From Bradyrhizobium nanningense (GTDB lineage Bacteria > Pseudomonadota > Alphaproteobacteria > Rhizobiales > Xanthobacteraceae), in NCBI RefSeq assembly GCF_004114535.1, contig NZ_LBJC01000020.1, forward strand, positions 248,001 through 312,000: a DNA stretch of 64,000 nt. Reading direction: 5' to 3'. This document shows, piece by piece, positions 18,599 to 27,341 of this stretch. A program made the translations under genes and the position numbers. Under the pieces are notes generated by a model. That model searched no databases. It saw only the letters and a program-made list of their open reading frames with translations, and was not told the origin of the DNA. Every line of letters starts with the position of its first letter. Position 1 is the stretch's first letter.

Positions 18599-19984
18599 AT
18601 GCCAAGGACGCAAGCCGCTTTGCGCGGCCATTCGGCTCATTTGTTCAAAACCGCTCTGATTTGCTCAGCTCTCTTGGCTGGGGCGGCCGCATCTTTCGGC
18701 CAGGCCAAAGGGGACGATATCAACTGGCGCCAGTTCGAGGGCGCTTCGATCGTGTGGGCATATGACATCCATCCCTATGCTGACGCGGTCGCAGCACAGC
18801 TGCCTGACTTCGAGAAGTTGACAGGCATCAAGGTGACGCCTGAGCTTTATCCGGACGACGCCTACTGGAATAAGCTGACCATCCAGCTGAGCACAAAGTC
18901 ACCCTCGTGGGACATCGTCGGCATGGGGATTCAGCCGGCTTGGGATCTCGCCCCCGGTCAACTGCTCGAGCCGCTCGATCGTTATTTGAACGATCCCAAG
19001 CTCACCTCGGCAAGCTATGATTATAAGGACTTTTTCCCCGCACTACGTGACGCGCTGACATGGGAGATCAACGGCGGGCAGATCGAGGCCGGCCGGGGTC
19101 AGGTGTGGGCCATCCCGCACGGTTTCGAAAACATCCAATTGTTCTACCGCAAGGACATTCTGGATAAACACGGTATCAAGGTCCCCACAACTCCGCCGGA
19201 GATGTCCGCGGCATGCGAAAAGCTGAAATCTGCGGATCCCGCGATCACACCCCTGGGCGTGCGGGGAGTGCGCTTTTGGAGCAGTATCCACACGGCCGCC
19301 ATCTCGATTGCCAAGTCCTATGGTGTGCACGACTTCGTCGTCAAGGACGGCAAGTTGGAAACCGGTCTCGATTCGCCCGAGTCGCTCGCCTTCCACAAGG
19401 ACTATGTGCAGATGATCAAGAAGTGCGCTGCTCCGTCCTTTGCCAACGACAACTGGTACCAGGTGGTCGATGGCATCAATTCGGGCCGGACCGCGATGGC
19501 GATCGATTCCAACATGTTCGGATTCTGGAACGATGTTGCCGGCAAACCCGCTTCGGGCAAGATCGCATTCGCTCCCCCGCTGCGCGCTCCGAACGGCAAG
19601 AATTTCGAATCGAACATCTGGATCTGGTCCCTGGCCATGAATGCTGCCTCCCAGAAAAAGGGAGCGGCCTGGCTGTTCATTCAGTGGGCGACGTCAAAGC
19701 AGGTCGAGCTGAACGGAGCCGTCGCCGGGAAGCTCGTCAACTCTCCGCGCGCTTCGACCTGGAGCGACAAGGTTTGGCTCGACTATGCGGCTAAACCGGA
19801 ATTCACGAACTTCGTGGATACCTTCAAAAGCGTGCAGGACAGGGCGGCGCTCGCCTTTACGCCGCGCGTAGGGTTTGCCGAGGCCATGAACGCCTGGGCA
19901 GTCGCCATGCAGAAAATGGTCAATGGCGCGGACGTGAAGGCGACGTTGACCGGCCTCGCCTCCGAGATCCGCTCTTCCATGTAA
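18599..19984 (+). CDS. Carbohydrate ABC transporter substrate-binding protein (SBP family 1)
   Basis: A 461-residue periplasmic protein with a cleavable signal (residues 1-35, ALICSALLAGAAASFGQA). The body is of SBP_bac_1 type: WAYDIHPYADAVAAQLPDFE followed by KLTGIKVTPELYPDDAYWNK, then IPHGFENIQLFYRKDILDKH with the hinge-region LFYRKD motif, and AAWLFIQWATSKQ near the C-terminus. Ribosome site GGAGGAGGG precedes the ATG. It opens an eight-gene operon with two permeases, a PfkB kinase, SDR, HAD phosphatase, ATPase and a regulator. The family imports sugars, polyols and glycerol-phosphate-like compounds; the kinase and phosphatase neighbours suggest a sugar or polyol ligand. Confidence 0.92.
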   Translation: MPRTQAALRGHSAHLFKTALICSALLAGAAASFGQAKGDDINWRQFEGASIVWAYDIHPYADAVAAQLPDFEKLTGIKVTPELYPDDAYWNKLTIQLSTKSPSWDIVGMGIQPAWDLAPGQLLEPLDRYLNDPKLTSASYDYKDFFPALRDALTWEINGGQIEAGRGQVWAIPHGFENIQLFYRKDILDKHGIKVPTTPPEMSAACEKLKSADPAITPLGVRGVRFWSSIHTAAISIAKSYGVHDFVVKDGKLETGLDSPESLAFHKDYVQMIKKCAAPSFANDNWYQVVDGINSGRTAMAIDSNMFGFWNDVAGKPASGKIAFAPPLRAPNGKNFESNIWIWSLAMNAASQKKGAAWLFIQWATSKQVELNGAVAGKLVNSPRASTWSDKVWLDYAAKPEFTNFVDTFKSVQDRAALAFTPRVGFAEAMNAWAVAMQKMVNGADVKATLTGLASEIRSSM

Positions 19985-19991
19985 GGCGATC

Positions 19992-20019
19992 GGGGGCGGC
20001 ATAAGGGTTTGCCGCCCCC
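19992..20019 (+). promoter_or_regulatory. Intercistronic hairpin between binding protein and permease
   Basis: GGGGGCGGCA and TGCCGCCCCC form a perfect 10-bp GC stem with an 8-base loop, directly after the binding-protein stop. No T-tract follows. Such stems commonly protect the upstream binding-protein mRNA or attenuate, giving more binding protein than membrane subunits. Confidence 0.6.
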
Positions 20020-20051
20020 ATCACGCCCGAGTAGCTTTTGAGAAGTGAGCG

Positions 20052-21014
20052 ATGGACCTTCGAGGCACCGACGCAACCGTGACGTTACAATCATCGGCAG
20101 GCCAACTGGCATCGTCCAAAGACGAGCAGGTGCAAAACGCCGAAAAGCATGGGCTTGACTGGTGGAGCCTTGCTGCGATTGCGCCCGCGATCATTATCCT
20201 GCTTGGATTTCTTTTTCTGTTTTTCTATGGGATCTTTCAATCGCTGACCGATCTCAAGTTTGGTCGTCCCCTGGTTCGCTTCATTGGATTCACCAACTAT
20301 GAAGTGGCGATCAAGTCCCAGGATTTCTGGAACAGCGTGCGGGCGACAATGGCGTATGCCTGCTCCGCCGTGCTCGCGGAAGCGTTGTCCGGGCTTGCGC
20401 TTGCCAAATTGTTCGCAAGTGGGGTGTTCCTTGCCCGGCTGATGCGACCCGTCATTCTCCTTCCCTTGGTTCTGCCGCCAATGAGCGTCGCCTTGATGTG
20501 GACCACAATGATGGATCCGCAGAATGGGATCCTGAACTACTTGCTCTCGCTTATTGGGATCGGCCGGTTGGCATGGATTTCGGACGCCAGCACAGCGATG
20601 TTGTCGCTGGTTCTCATCGACATATGGACTTACACGCCATTTTTCGCGCTGATCATCTTCGCCGGCTTGCAGGGCATCGACCATGAGGTCAGAGAAGCCG
20701 CGCGGGTCAATGGTGCGAAGGGTTGGGCAACCTTCCTCCATATCGAGCTTCCGCTCATCGCGCCATACATCCTGATCGCCGCTGTATTTCGGCTGATCGA
20801 ATCGCTCAATCAGTTCGATATCATCTTCGGGACAACGCAAGGAGGCCCGGGTGACAGTACCGCCGTGCTCTCGGTCCGCGCCTACATCACAGCCTTTCAA
20901 AATCTTGCCTTCGGGCGTGGTGCCGCGCTCATGGTCGTCAACTGGTTGATCGTACTTCTCGGGACCTTGGCCATGGTAAAATTGTGGCGCTTGGTCCGGC
21001 AGCGTGTCAGTTAG
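20052..21014 (+). CDS. Carbohydrate ABC transporter permease (MalF/UgpA type)
   Basis: A 320-residue inner-membrane permease. After a polar N-terminal tail of about 40 residues come the first membrane segment (AAIAPAIIILLGFLFLFFYG), the periplasmic strand FIGFTNYEVAIKSQDFWNSV typical of sugar permeases, and the EAA-loop EVREAARVNGAKGWATFLHI. The end has FGTTQGGPGDSTAVLSVRAY, a MalF-family hallmark. It pairs with the next permease, 12 bp downstream. Confidence 0.93.
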   Translation: MDLRGTDATVTLQSSAGQLASSKDEQVQNAEKHGLDWWSLAAIAPAIIILLGFLFLFFYGIFQSLTDLKFGRPLVRFIGFTNYEVAIKSQDFWNSVRATMAYACSAVLAEALSGLALAKLFASGVFLARLMRPVILLPLVLPPMSVALMWTTMMDPQNGILNYLLSLIGIGRLAWISDASTAMLSLVLIDIWTYTPFFALIIFAGLQGIDHEVREAARVNGAKGWATFLHIELPLIAPYILIAAVFRLIESLNQFDIIFGTTQGGPGDSTAVLSVRAYITAFQNLAFGRGAALMVVNWLIVLLGTLAMVKLWRLVRQRVS

Positions 21015-21026
21015 AGGAGGCTTGAG

Positions 21027-21887
21027 ATGCGTTTAAATCGCTCAACGCCGGCAAGCTTATTCCTCAATCTGCTGGTTGTTGCCTGTACGCTGATCCTGAC
21101 ATTTCCGCTGGTCTGGATCGTGATCATGTCGCTGAAGCAGCAGGCCGAGGTCATGACCTGGCCACCGCGCTTCATCTTCACGCCGACTTTCGAAAACTTC
21201 CGCGTTTTGTTTGATGCAGCCCAGGCCGGGGCAACCAGCTACGGCACCATCAAGGTTGATTTCCTGGCGCCGGTCACCAATAGCGTTGTGATCTCGCTTG
21301 GTGCGGTGCTCGTATCGCTGATCGCCGGGGTGCCTGCAGGCTACGTCCTGGCGAGGCGTGATATCCCTATGAAAGAGGACATCGCATTCTTCATTCTGGG
21401 CTTCCGCTTCGCGCCGGCGCTACTTGTGGTCATACCGCTGTTCAGTGTGTTCCAAACAGTCGGCCTTTATGACACCTATTTCGGTATGATCTGGGTCTAT
21501 CAGGTCGTCACGCTGCCGATGATCATTTGGCTCAGCCGTTCGTATATCGAGGACATCCCAAAGGACATTGAGGAGGCCGCCGCCATGGATGGTGCAAAAC
21601 CATTCCGCGTGGTCTGGCACATCGTCCTTCCGCTTCTAAAGCCCGGCTTGATAGGCGCTTCATTGCTCATTTTCCTGCTTGCGTGGCACAACTTCGCTCT
21701 CGGCCTGATCCTCAGTTCGACGAAAGCGCCCGTCACCGTCGCTCTCCTCAAGCTGCTCAATCCGGGCGTTCAGTTCTATCCAGTCATGGCTGCGGGTCTG
21801 GTGGTGACCATGATTGTGCCGGTCGTCCTGATCATCCTTGGCCAGCGTCATCTCGAACGTGGTCTTACCTTCGGGGCCGTGAAATGA
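21027..21887 (+). CDS. Carbohydrate ABC transporter permease (MalG/UgpE type)
   Basis: A 286-residue inner-membrane permease with a strong AGGAGG ribosome site. The N-terminal helix is followed by MSLKQQAEVMTWPPRFIFTP, typical of MalG-type proteins. A segment with GVPAGYVLARRDI then precedes the EAA loop IPKDIEEAAAMDGAKPFRVV. Its stop overlaps the PfkB kinase start (ATGA), so translation is coupled. Confidence 0.93.
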   Translation: MRLNRSTPASLFLNLLVVACTLILTFPLVWIVIMSLKQQAEVMTWPPRFIFTPTFENFRVLFDAAQAGATSYGTIKVDFLAPVTNSVVISLGAVLVSLIAGVPAGYVLARRDIPMKEDIAFFILGFRFAPALLVVIPLFSVFQTVGLYDTYFGMIWVYQVVTLPMIIWLSRSYIEDIPKDIEEAAAMDGAKPFRVVWHIVLPLLKPGLIGASLLIFLLAWHNFALGLILSSTKAPVTVALLKLLNPGVQFYPVMAAGLVVTMIVPVVLIILGQRHLERGLTFGAVK

Positions 21888-22825
21888 GCCCGAGACGATT
21901 GATGTTCTTTGGAACGACCAATCTCGACCTCTGCTTCACCGTCGAGCGGCTTCCAACGCCCGGTGAAAGCCTGATGGGAGGCTTGAAGCGGAATGCGGGA
22001 GGCAAGGGCGCCAATCAGGCGGTCGCCGCCGCTCGATTGGGCGTTCGGCCGAGCTTCTACACCCGACTTGGCGATGACGATGCCGGCCGATCGTTGCTGC
22101 AAGCGCTGCGTGAGGCAGGTGTCTGTCTCGATGCAGTTGCGGTGTGCCCAGGGGAGATATCGGGTTCAGCTCTCGTCCTGGTCGGTGACGACGGCTCCAA
22201 CATGATCGTCATAGACCCCGGAGCCAATGCAAATGTCACACCAAGCATGGTCGAAAAGGCCGCCGAATTCATTGAACGGGACGCAATTGTAGTTGCCGAG
22301 ATGGGCATGCCGGTCGGCGCACTCAATCACCTCTTTGCAATGAAGAGCGTCAAGGGATTCGAGCTCATTTTCAATCCGGCCCCCGTGAGGGCCGGCCTGT
22401 CGTCGGAGGCGTGGAGAAGTGTCGATTTCGTCACTCCAAACCAGGCCGAGGCTTTCGAGCTCACCGGCGTCGAGGTGCACGACTTCGACAGCGCCGCTCA
22501 TGCGGCCGGAAAGCTCCTCGATCTCGGCCCGAGAGCAGCCCTGATTACGCTTGGTGCGCAGGGGGCCTACTACGCCGATGCCAGCGCGTCTTTTGCCCTC
22601 CGGGCATTTCCTGTGAAGGTCGTTGATACGACTGCGGCGGGCGATGCCTTCAATGGAGCCTTCGCAGCCTCCCTTGCTCAGCGCCTACCGATCCGCCAAG
22701 CGGTCAGGAAGGCCCTTGCCGTAGCGGCGCTGTGTGTAACGCGACGCGGCGCGCAAAGCGCAATGCCAAGCAGCGAAGCCGTCGACGAGTTTCTCAAGTC
22801 TCAAACTATCCTGGAGTTGGAATGA
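21884..22825 (+). CDS. PfkB-family carbohydrate kinase (ribokinase-like)
   Basis: A 313-residue kinase. The N-terminal substrate motif GGLKRNAGGKGANQAVAAARL matches PfkB signature 1, and DTTAAGDAFNGAFAASLAQR contains the catalytic base Asp and anion hole of signature 2. NPAPVR and TPNQAEAFELTG are also ribokinase-like. The ATG overlaps the permease stop by four bases and its own stop overlaps the SDR start. Within this operon it probably phosphorylates the imported sugar or a derivative. Specificity (ribose, deoxyribose, keto-deoxy sugar or other) cannot be read from sequence. Confidence 0.9.
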   Translation: MSPRRLMFFGTTNLDLCFTVERLPTPGESLMGGLKRNAGGKGANQAVAAARLGVRPSFYTRLGDDDAGRSLLQALREAGVCLDAVAVCPGEISGSALVLVGDDGSNMIVIDPGANANVTPSMVEKAAEFIERDAIVVAEMGMPVGALNHLFAMKSVKGFELIFNPAPVRAGLSSEAWRSVDFVTPNQAEAFELTGVEVHDFDSAAHAAGKLLDLGPRAALITLGAQGAYYADASASFALRAFPVKVVDTTAAGDAFNGAFAASLAQRLPIRQAVRKALAVAALCVTRRGAQSAMPSSEAVDEFLKSQTILELE

Positions 22826-23592
22826 CCGAACAGTTCTCAGTTGCAGACAGGACCGTGCTCGTGACCGGTGCGGGTGGAGGCATTGGCTCAGCCATTGCAA
22901 ATGCTTTCCGTCAAGCCGGTGCGAACGTCCTGGCAACCGACGCAAATGTGGAAAACCTCCGTAGCATTCTGACGCACCTGCCGTACGGCAACGGCATCCT
23001 GCCGATGAGCATGGATGTGTCACGAGAAGACGATGTCGGCAGGGTGCTTGATGAGATCGCCAGGCGCTTCGGCAGGCTCGATGTCCTGATCAACAACGCC
23101 GGAATAAAATCGGCTCAGCCGCTTCTGACCGGCAATGCCGATCGAATTGAAAAAACCATCCAGATCAATTCCGTCGCGGTGCTTCGCTGTGCCAAGCTAG
23201 CGATCGAGCGCTTCATGAAGGCCAAGGGCGGCCGCATCGTCAATGTCGGGTCCTCGTTGTCATCTCAAGGCGCGGTTTTCAACTACCAGGCTGGCGGTGC
23301 CGACTATTGCTTGTCAAAAGCCATCGTTCACGATGTGACAAAGCTGCTCGCTTATGAATGTGCTCCGCTCAAGATCAACGTCAACGCAATTGCACCCGGG
23401 ATTATCGATACGCCCATGCATGGGCGTCCGCGAGAGGAGACCGAAGCGCGTCATAGTGGCCGGATTCCACTGGGCCGGGTCGGATTGCCGGAGGATATCG
23501 CAGGCCTCGCGGTTTTCCTGGCTAGCCCCGCAGCCTCCTATATGACCGGGCAGATTGTCCATGTGAATGGCGGGATGCTGATGAATGGTTAG
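22822..23592 (+). CDS. Short-chain dehydrogenase/reductase (SDR)
   Basis: A 256-residue classical SDR. VLVTGAGGGIGSAIANAF is the TGxxxGxG cofactor loop, NNAGIKSAQP the NNAG motif, GSSLSSQGAVFN supplies the catalytic Ser and DYCLSKAIV the YxxxK pair. After the catalytic site come NAIAPGIIDTPM and the C-terminal VNGGMLMNG. An Asp at the end of the second beta strand (ATDANVEN) suggests NAD(H) preference. It overlaps both neighbours. It probably oxidises or reduces a hydroxyl of the imported sugar or polyol. Confidence 0.92.
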   Translation: MTEQFSVADRTVLVTGAGGGIGSAIANAFRQAGANVLATDANVENLRSILTHLPYGNGILPMSMDVSREDDVGRVLDEIARRFGRLDVLINNAGIKSAQPLLTGNADRIEKTIQINSVAVLRCAKLAIERFMKAKGGRIVNVGSSLSSQGAVFNYQAGGADYCLSKAIVHDVTKLLAYECAPLKINVNAIAPGIIDTPMHGRPREETEARHSGRIPLGRVGLPEDIAGLAVFLASPAASYMTGQIVHVNGGMLMNG

Positions 23593-24412
23593 CAATGGCT
23601 GCGACATCGGCTGGCCGCCAATAGAAGGGATCATCTCCGACCTGGATGGCGTCGTCTATCGCGGCAGCACCGCAATCGCGGATGCGATAGAAGCGTTCAC
23701 GCGATGGCAGAAAGTCGGCGTGCCGTTCTGTTTTGTGACGAACAATTCCACGCATACCCCGGAGGACGTCGTCCGCAAGCTGACAGGATTCGGGCTTGTG
23801 ATCTCGCCGTCACAGGTCGTGACAAGCGCTATCACGGCTGCAGAACTTATTCGAACGAATTATCCGCAATTGACGCGCGTCTATGTCATCGGAGCTCCGT
23901 CGCTTGTCACGGCCATGCGCGATGTCGGGCTGGAGGTCACTGAGCGAAACCCCGAAGTTGTCGTGATGGGGCTTGACAGGGATATTACTCACGAGAAGAT
24001 GCGAATTGCCGTTGAGGCGATCCTCAACGGCGCTGTCTTCATCGGAACCAATCCTGATCTTCTCTTGCCCACGGCCAGCGGGTTCGAGCCTGGGGCAGGA
24101 GCTGCGATTGCGGCTGTGGCTGCCGCGACGCAAGTGCAGCCTTCGATCGTCGGAAAGCCGCAAGTGCCGATGATCGAGACAGCGCTCTCACGCCTCGGTA
24201 CGAACCGCGCTTTGACGATTATGATTGGAGACCAGATTCCAACGGATATTCAAGCCGGAAAAGTAGCGGGGCTTGCTACGGTGCTGGTTACAACTGGTGT
24301 GCCGATGCGTCATGACCCGTCCCTAATGGCCCCCGATTTCACCGTAACGACCTTGCGCGACGTTGAGGTAAGTGCCGCGCGCTCGGGTCGCCCGCAACAG
24401 AGGAGGGCATAA
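23585..24412 (+). CDS. HAD-superfamily subclass IIA phosphatase (NagD-like)
   Basis: A 275-residue HAD-IIA hydrolase. IISDLDGVVYRG is the DxD nucleophile motif, VPFCFVTNNSTHTPEDVV the second motif with T/N-N-N-S, and MIGDQIPTDIQAG the C-terminal Asp motif. The alpha/beta cap domain lies between residues ~80 and 180. Family members dephosphorylate small sugar phosphates, PLP or nucleotides. Overlaps of 8 bp with the SDR and 1 bp with the ATPase place it firmly in the operon. It could act as a sugar-phosphate phosphatase in the pathway or as metabolite repair. Confidence 0.9.
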   Translation: MVSNGCDIGWPPIEGIISDLDGVVYRGSTAIADAIEAFTRWQKVGVPFCFVTNNSTHTPEDVVRKLTGFGLVISPSQVVTSAITAAELIRTNYPQLTRVYVIGAPSLVTAMRDVGLEVTERNPEVVVMGLDRDITHEKMRIAVEAILNGAVFIGTNPDLLLPTASGFEPGAGAAIAAVAAATQVQPSIVGKPQVPMIETALSRLGTNRALTIMIGDQIPTDIQAGKVAGLATVLVTTGVPMRHDPSLMAPDFTVTTLRDVEVSAARSGRPQQRRA

Positions 24413-25524
24413 TGGCCGATGTTCGCCTGGAAGGCCTCAGGAAGGCCTATGGGACGATCGAGATCCTGCGCAATATCGACCTTGCGATTGATCACGGCGA
24501 ATTTGTCGTCTTCGTCGGTCCATCCGGGTCAGGCAAGTCAACGCTTTTGCGCATGATTGGCGGGCTCGAGCCCATCAGCGGTGGGCGGCTCCTCATCGAC
24601 AATGAGCTCGTCAACGACATCGATGCGGCCGATCGCAACCTCGGCATGGTCTTTCAAAGCTACGCTCTCTATCCGCATATGACGGTCAGAGAAAATCTGG
24701 CCTTTCCTCTGCGCATGGCCAAAGCCTCGAAAGCCAAGATCGCCACCAAGATAGCCAAAACTGGCTCGCTATTGCAGATCGACCATTTATTGGATCGCAA
24801 GCCTCGACAACTCTCAGGCGGCCAACGCCAGCGCGTCGCAATCGGGCGCGCCATCATGCGCGAGCCAAAAGTGTTCCTGTTCGATGAGCCGCTCTCGAAC
24901 CTGGACACCGAACTACGCGTGCAGATGCGGGTTCAGATCGCCAAGCTCCACAAGCAGCTCGGAAATACCATGATCTATGTGACGCATGACCAGGTCGAGG
25001 CCATGACCATGGCTGACAAGATCGTCGTGCTCAAGGACGGCAACATCGAACAGGTCGGCAGCCCGCACGATCTGTATCACAACCCCGCTTCGCACTTTGT
25101 GGCGGGATTCATAGGCTCGCCGAAGATGAACTTCCTGGGCGGTATGGTCGCGGCTGCCCGCGAACATGGCGTGGACGTCCGGTTGGACGCCGGTCCGACG
25201 ATCTCCGTTCCGGTTCATCCGGACCAGATGCTGGTTGGCAAGCCGGTCACCCTTGGAATTCGTCCGGATGACTTCTCCTCGTCCGCGCCTGGGCAGCAGG
25301 AGATCGCGATTGAACTCGGAGTCGATTTCGTTGAGCATCTCGGCAGCGTCACGTATATCTACGGTAATGCAGGAAACGAAACCGTAGTAGCCAGGGCACC
25401 ACAATCCGGTTGGCCCAAAGGCGCTAGCCGGCTCACCCTCACCGCCGCTCCAGCCGATTGCCACTTGTTCATGAGCAATGGAAGGGCGGTACGGCGGTTG
25501 CACGCACCGGCGAGTTGGAGGTAG
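24412..25524 (+). CDS. Carbohydrate ABC transporter ATPase (UgpC/MalK type)
   Basis: A 370-residue ATPase. GPSGSGKSTLLRMIGGLEPI (Walker A), LSGGQRQRVAIGRAIMREPK (signature), VFLFDEPLSNLD (Walker B) and VTHDQVEAMTMADKIVVL (H-loop) are all intact. It has the C-terminal TOBE/regulatory domain of the MalK group (GFIGSPKMNF, TLGIRPDDFS). It energises the permeases at 20.1 and 21.0 kb although four genes away, as the window has no other candidate for that importer. Confidence 0.93.
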   Translation: MADVRLEGLRKAYGTIEILRNIDLAIDHGEFVVFVGPSGSGKSTLLRMIGGLEPISGGRLLIDNELVNDIDAADRNLGMVFQSYALYPHMTVRENLAFPLRMAKASKAKIATKIAKTGSLLQIDHLLDRKPRQLSGGQRQRVAIGRAIMREPKVFLFDEPLSNLDTELRVQMRVQIAKLHKQLGNTMIYVTHDQVEAMTMADKIVVLKDGNIEQVGSPHDLYHNPASHFVAGFIGSPKMNFLGGMVAAAREHGVDVRLDAGPTISVPVHPDQMLVGKPVTLGIRPDDFSSSAPGQQEIAIELGVDFVEHLGSVTYIYGNAGNETVVARAPQSGWPKGASRLTLTAAPADCHLFMSNGRAVRRLHAPASWR

Positions 25525-25561
25525 TCTTGACGTAGAGCCGTACGATGATGCGCGGCTCAGA

Positions 25562-27337
25562 ATGGACACGCGGACGGCTGAGGTGAAGGGAGCCGGTATC
25601 AGGCAGTTCTTCCGCAATTCCCGTTCGTTTGTCCTTGGTGCGGGGATCGGCTCGGGCATGACCGCCAGGGCCGCCGAGCGGGCGGGGGCCGACTTCGTGC
25701 TCGCGCTCAATGCGGGCCGTTTTCGTGCCATGGGTGGGGCCTCGCCTGCCTCGATCCTTCCAATCCGCAACAGTAATGAATTCGTAGCAAACTTCGGACG
25801 GACCGAAATCCTCCCAAGTACCAAACTGCCAGTCTTCTTCGGCGCCTGTACCTTCGACCCTGAGCTCGATCTTGATCGTTGGCTCGATCGGATCATCAAA
25901 TGGGGATTTGCCGGTGTGACCAACTTCCCATCGGTCATACACATCGACCATGAGCGCAGGTCATTGCTCGAGAAGTGTGGTCTTGGTTACTCCCGGGAAA
26001 TCGAGCTCCTCGTGAAAGCTGCAAAACGCGGCTTGATGACGATTGCCTATTCGCGCAGTCAATCCGAAGCGCGTCGCATGGTCGAGGCGGGCGCCGAGGC
26101 CATTTGCATCAACTTCAATCTCAACCGCGCGGTTGAAAGCGGAGCCGATCCGTCGATCAGCCTGTCTGAACTTGCAGCGCGTACGAATGCCGTTGCGCGC
26201 GTTGCTCAATCGGTCAACAAGAGCACCATCTGCCTGCTTGGGGGCGGCCCCATCACCAAGCCGGACGAGCTCCTCGACATCTGCCGCGAGACCGGAATCC
26301 AGGGGTTCATCGGAGGCTCCTCGCTGGACCGCGTGCCTCTCGAGATGTCGGTCCTCGAGGTAACATCAGGCTTCAAGACCATCCACCTGTTGCGCGAGAA
26401 GGTGGATCTGCTCGAACGACAGCTGCAGTTAAGTGGTTTCAGGCACGGCGTGATCGCGCAGTCCTCGGCAATGAAGCGTATCCTTGAGATCACCAAACGC
26501 GTTGCGGCGACCCCCAGCCCAGTCCTCATCTGGGGGGAGGCTGGCTCCGGCAAGCGGAGAATAGCAACCCTGGTTCATGCGTTTAGCGACCGCAGGCACG
26601 CCAAAACGGCGTTGTTTCATTGCCGCCTCGGTCCGGCGATGAATATACTTGGCCCGTTGTTCGGCGCCGAGCGTCTTGAGAGCGGCAGACGCCAATTGTC
26701 ACTCCTGGAGGCGTCGAGTGACGGTGCCGTCGTGCTACTGCATGTCGACCAACTTTCGCGCGATGGACAGGAGCGGCTTGCCGATTACCTCGAGACAGGC
26801 GGATTTACCCCTCTGAACGGGGTAACTGTGATGCGTTCCAATGCCCGGATCATTGCGACCGCCACGGTCGAGCGCGGCGCTGGCCTTGAAACGGTTCTGT
26901 GCGCGCGGCTTCTCGCCCTTTTTACCGGCCTCGATGTCCAATTACCTTCGCTGCCCGACAGGCTTGAAGATTTGCCGCAACTCATTCAACACTTCACGGT
27001 CGAAGCAAAGGGGGATTCCAGCGCCCAGACGCTCACAATCGAAAACTCTGCATTTCTCGCGCTCGCCGGGCACGACTGGCCGGGCAATTTGCGCGAGCTG
27101 CGGCAGGTCGTGAACCAGCTCGTAACCCTTCCAGCAAGTCACATCACCGGTGAGGTGCTAAGGCCGCTTTTGGACACAGCCTCACATGCAAGGCCGCCCG
27201 TTTCTCTTTCGGAGCGAGACTGGATTATTGAGGGCTTGAAGAGAAACAGGCTTCACCGCGGCAAGACTGCCCGCTCTCTCGGGCTTTCGCGAAAAACCCT
27301 CTATAACAAAATCAAGAAGCTGCGGATCCTCGAATAA
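25562..27337 (+). CDS. PEP-hydrolase-like TIM barrel + degenerate AAA+ + Fis-HTH regulator
   Basis: A 591-residue protein in three parts. Residues ~10-275 form a TIM barrel of the PEP-hydrolase-like/'TIM-barrel signal transduction' family (FVLGAGIGSGMTARAAERAG, KWGFAGVTNFPSV, LLGGGPITKPDELLDIC). A short coiled coil (REKVDLLERQLQL) leads to an NtrC-type AAA+ domain with Walker A GEAGSGKR at about residue 325. The Walker B equivalent reads AVVLLHVDQL rather than LFLDE, and the region that should hold GAFTGA (LFGAERLESGRRQLSLLEAS) lacks it, so contact with sigma-54 is not expected. Residues ~551-588 are a Fis-type HTH (GKTARSLGLSRKTLYNKIKK). It is the last gene of the importer operon. Likely a transcription regulator in which the barrel senses a metabolite. 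ATG 25562 is chosen because the barrel homology begins soon after; an in-frame extension to 25478 is possible. Confidence 0.8.
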   Translation: MDTRTAEVKGAGIRQFFRNSRSFVLGAGIGSGMTARAAERAGADFVLALNAGRFRAMGGASPASILPIRNSNEFVANFGRTEILPSTKLPVFFGACTFDPELDLDRWLDRIIKWGFAGVTNFPSVIHIDHERRSLLEKCGLGYSREIELLVKAAKRGLMTIAYSRSQSEARRMVEAGAEAICINFNLNRAVESGADPSISLSELAARTNAVARVAQSVNKSTICLLGGGPITKPDELLDICRETGIQGFIGGSSLDRVPLEMSVLEVTSGFKTIHLLREKVDLLERQLQLSGFRHGVIAQSSAMKRILEITKRVAATPSPVLIWGEAGSGKRRIATLVHAFSDRRHAKTALFHCRLGPAMNILGPLFGAERLESGRRQLSLLEASSDGAVVLLHVDQLSRDGQERLADYLETGGFTPLNGVTVMRSNARIIATATVERGAGLETVLCARLLALFTGLDVQLPSLPDRLEDLPQLIQHFTVEAKGDSSAQTLTIENSAFLALAGHDWPGNLRELRQVVNQLVTLPASHITGEVLRPLLDTASHARPPVSLSERDWIIEGLKRNRLHRGKTARSLGLSRKTLYNKIKKLRILE

Positions 27338-27341
27338 CGCT

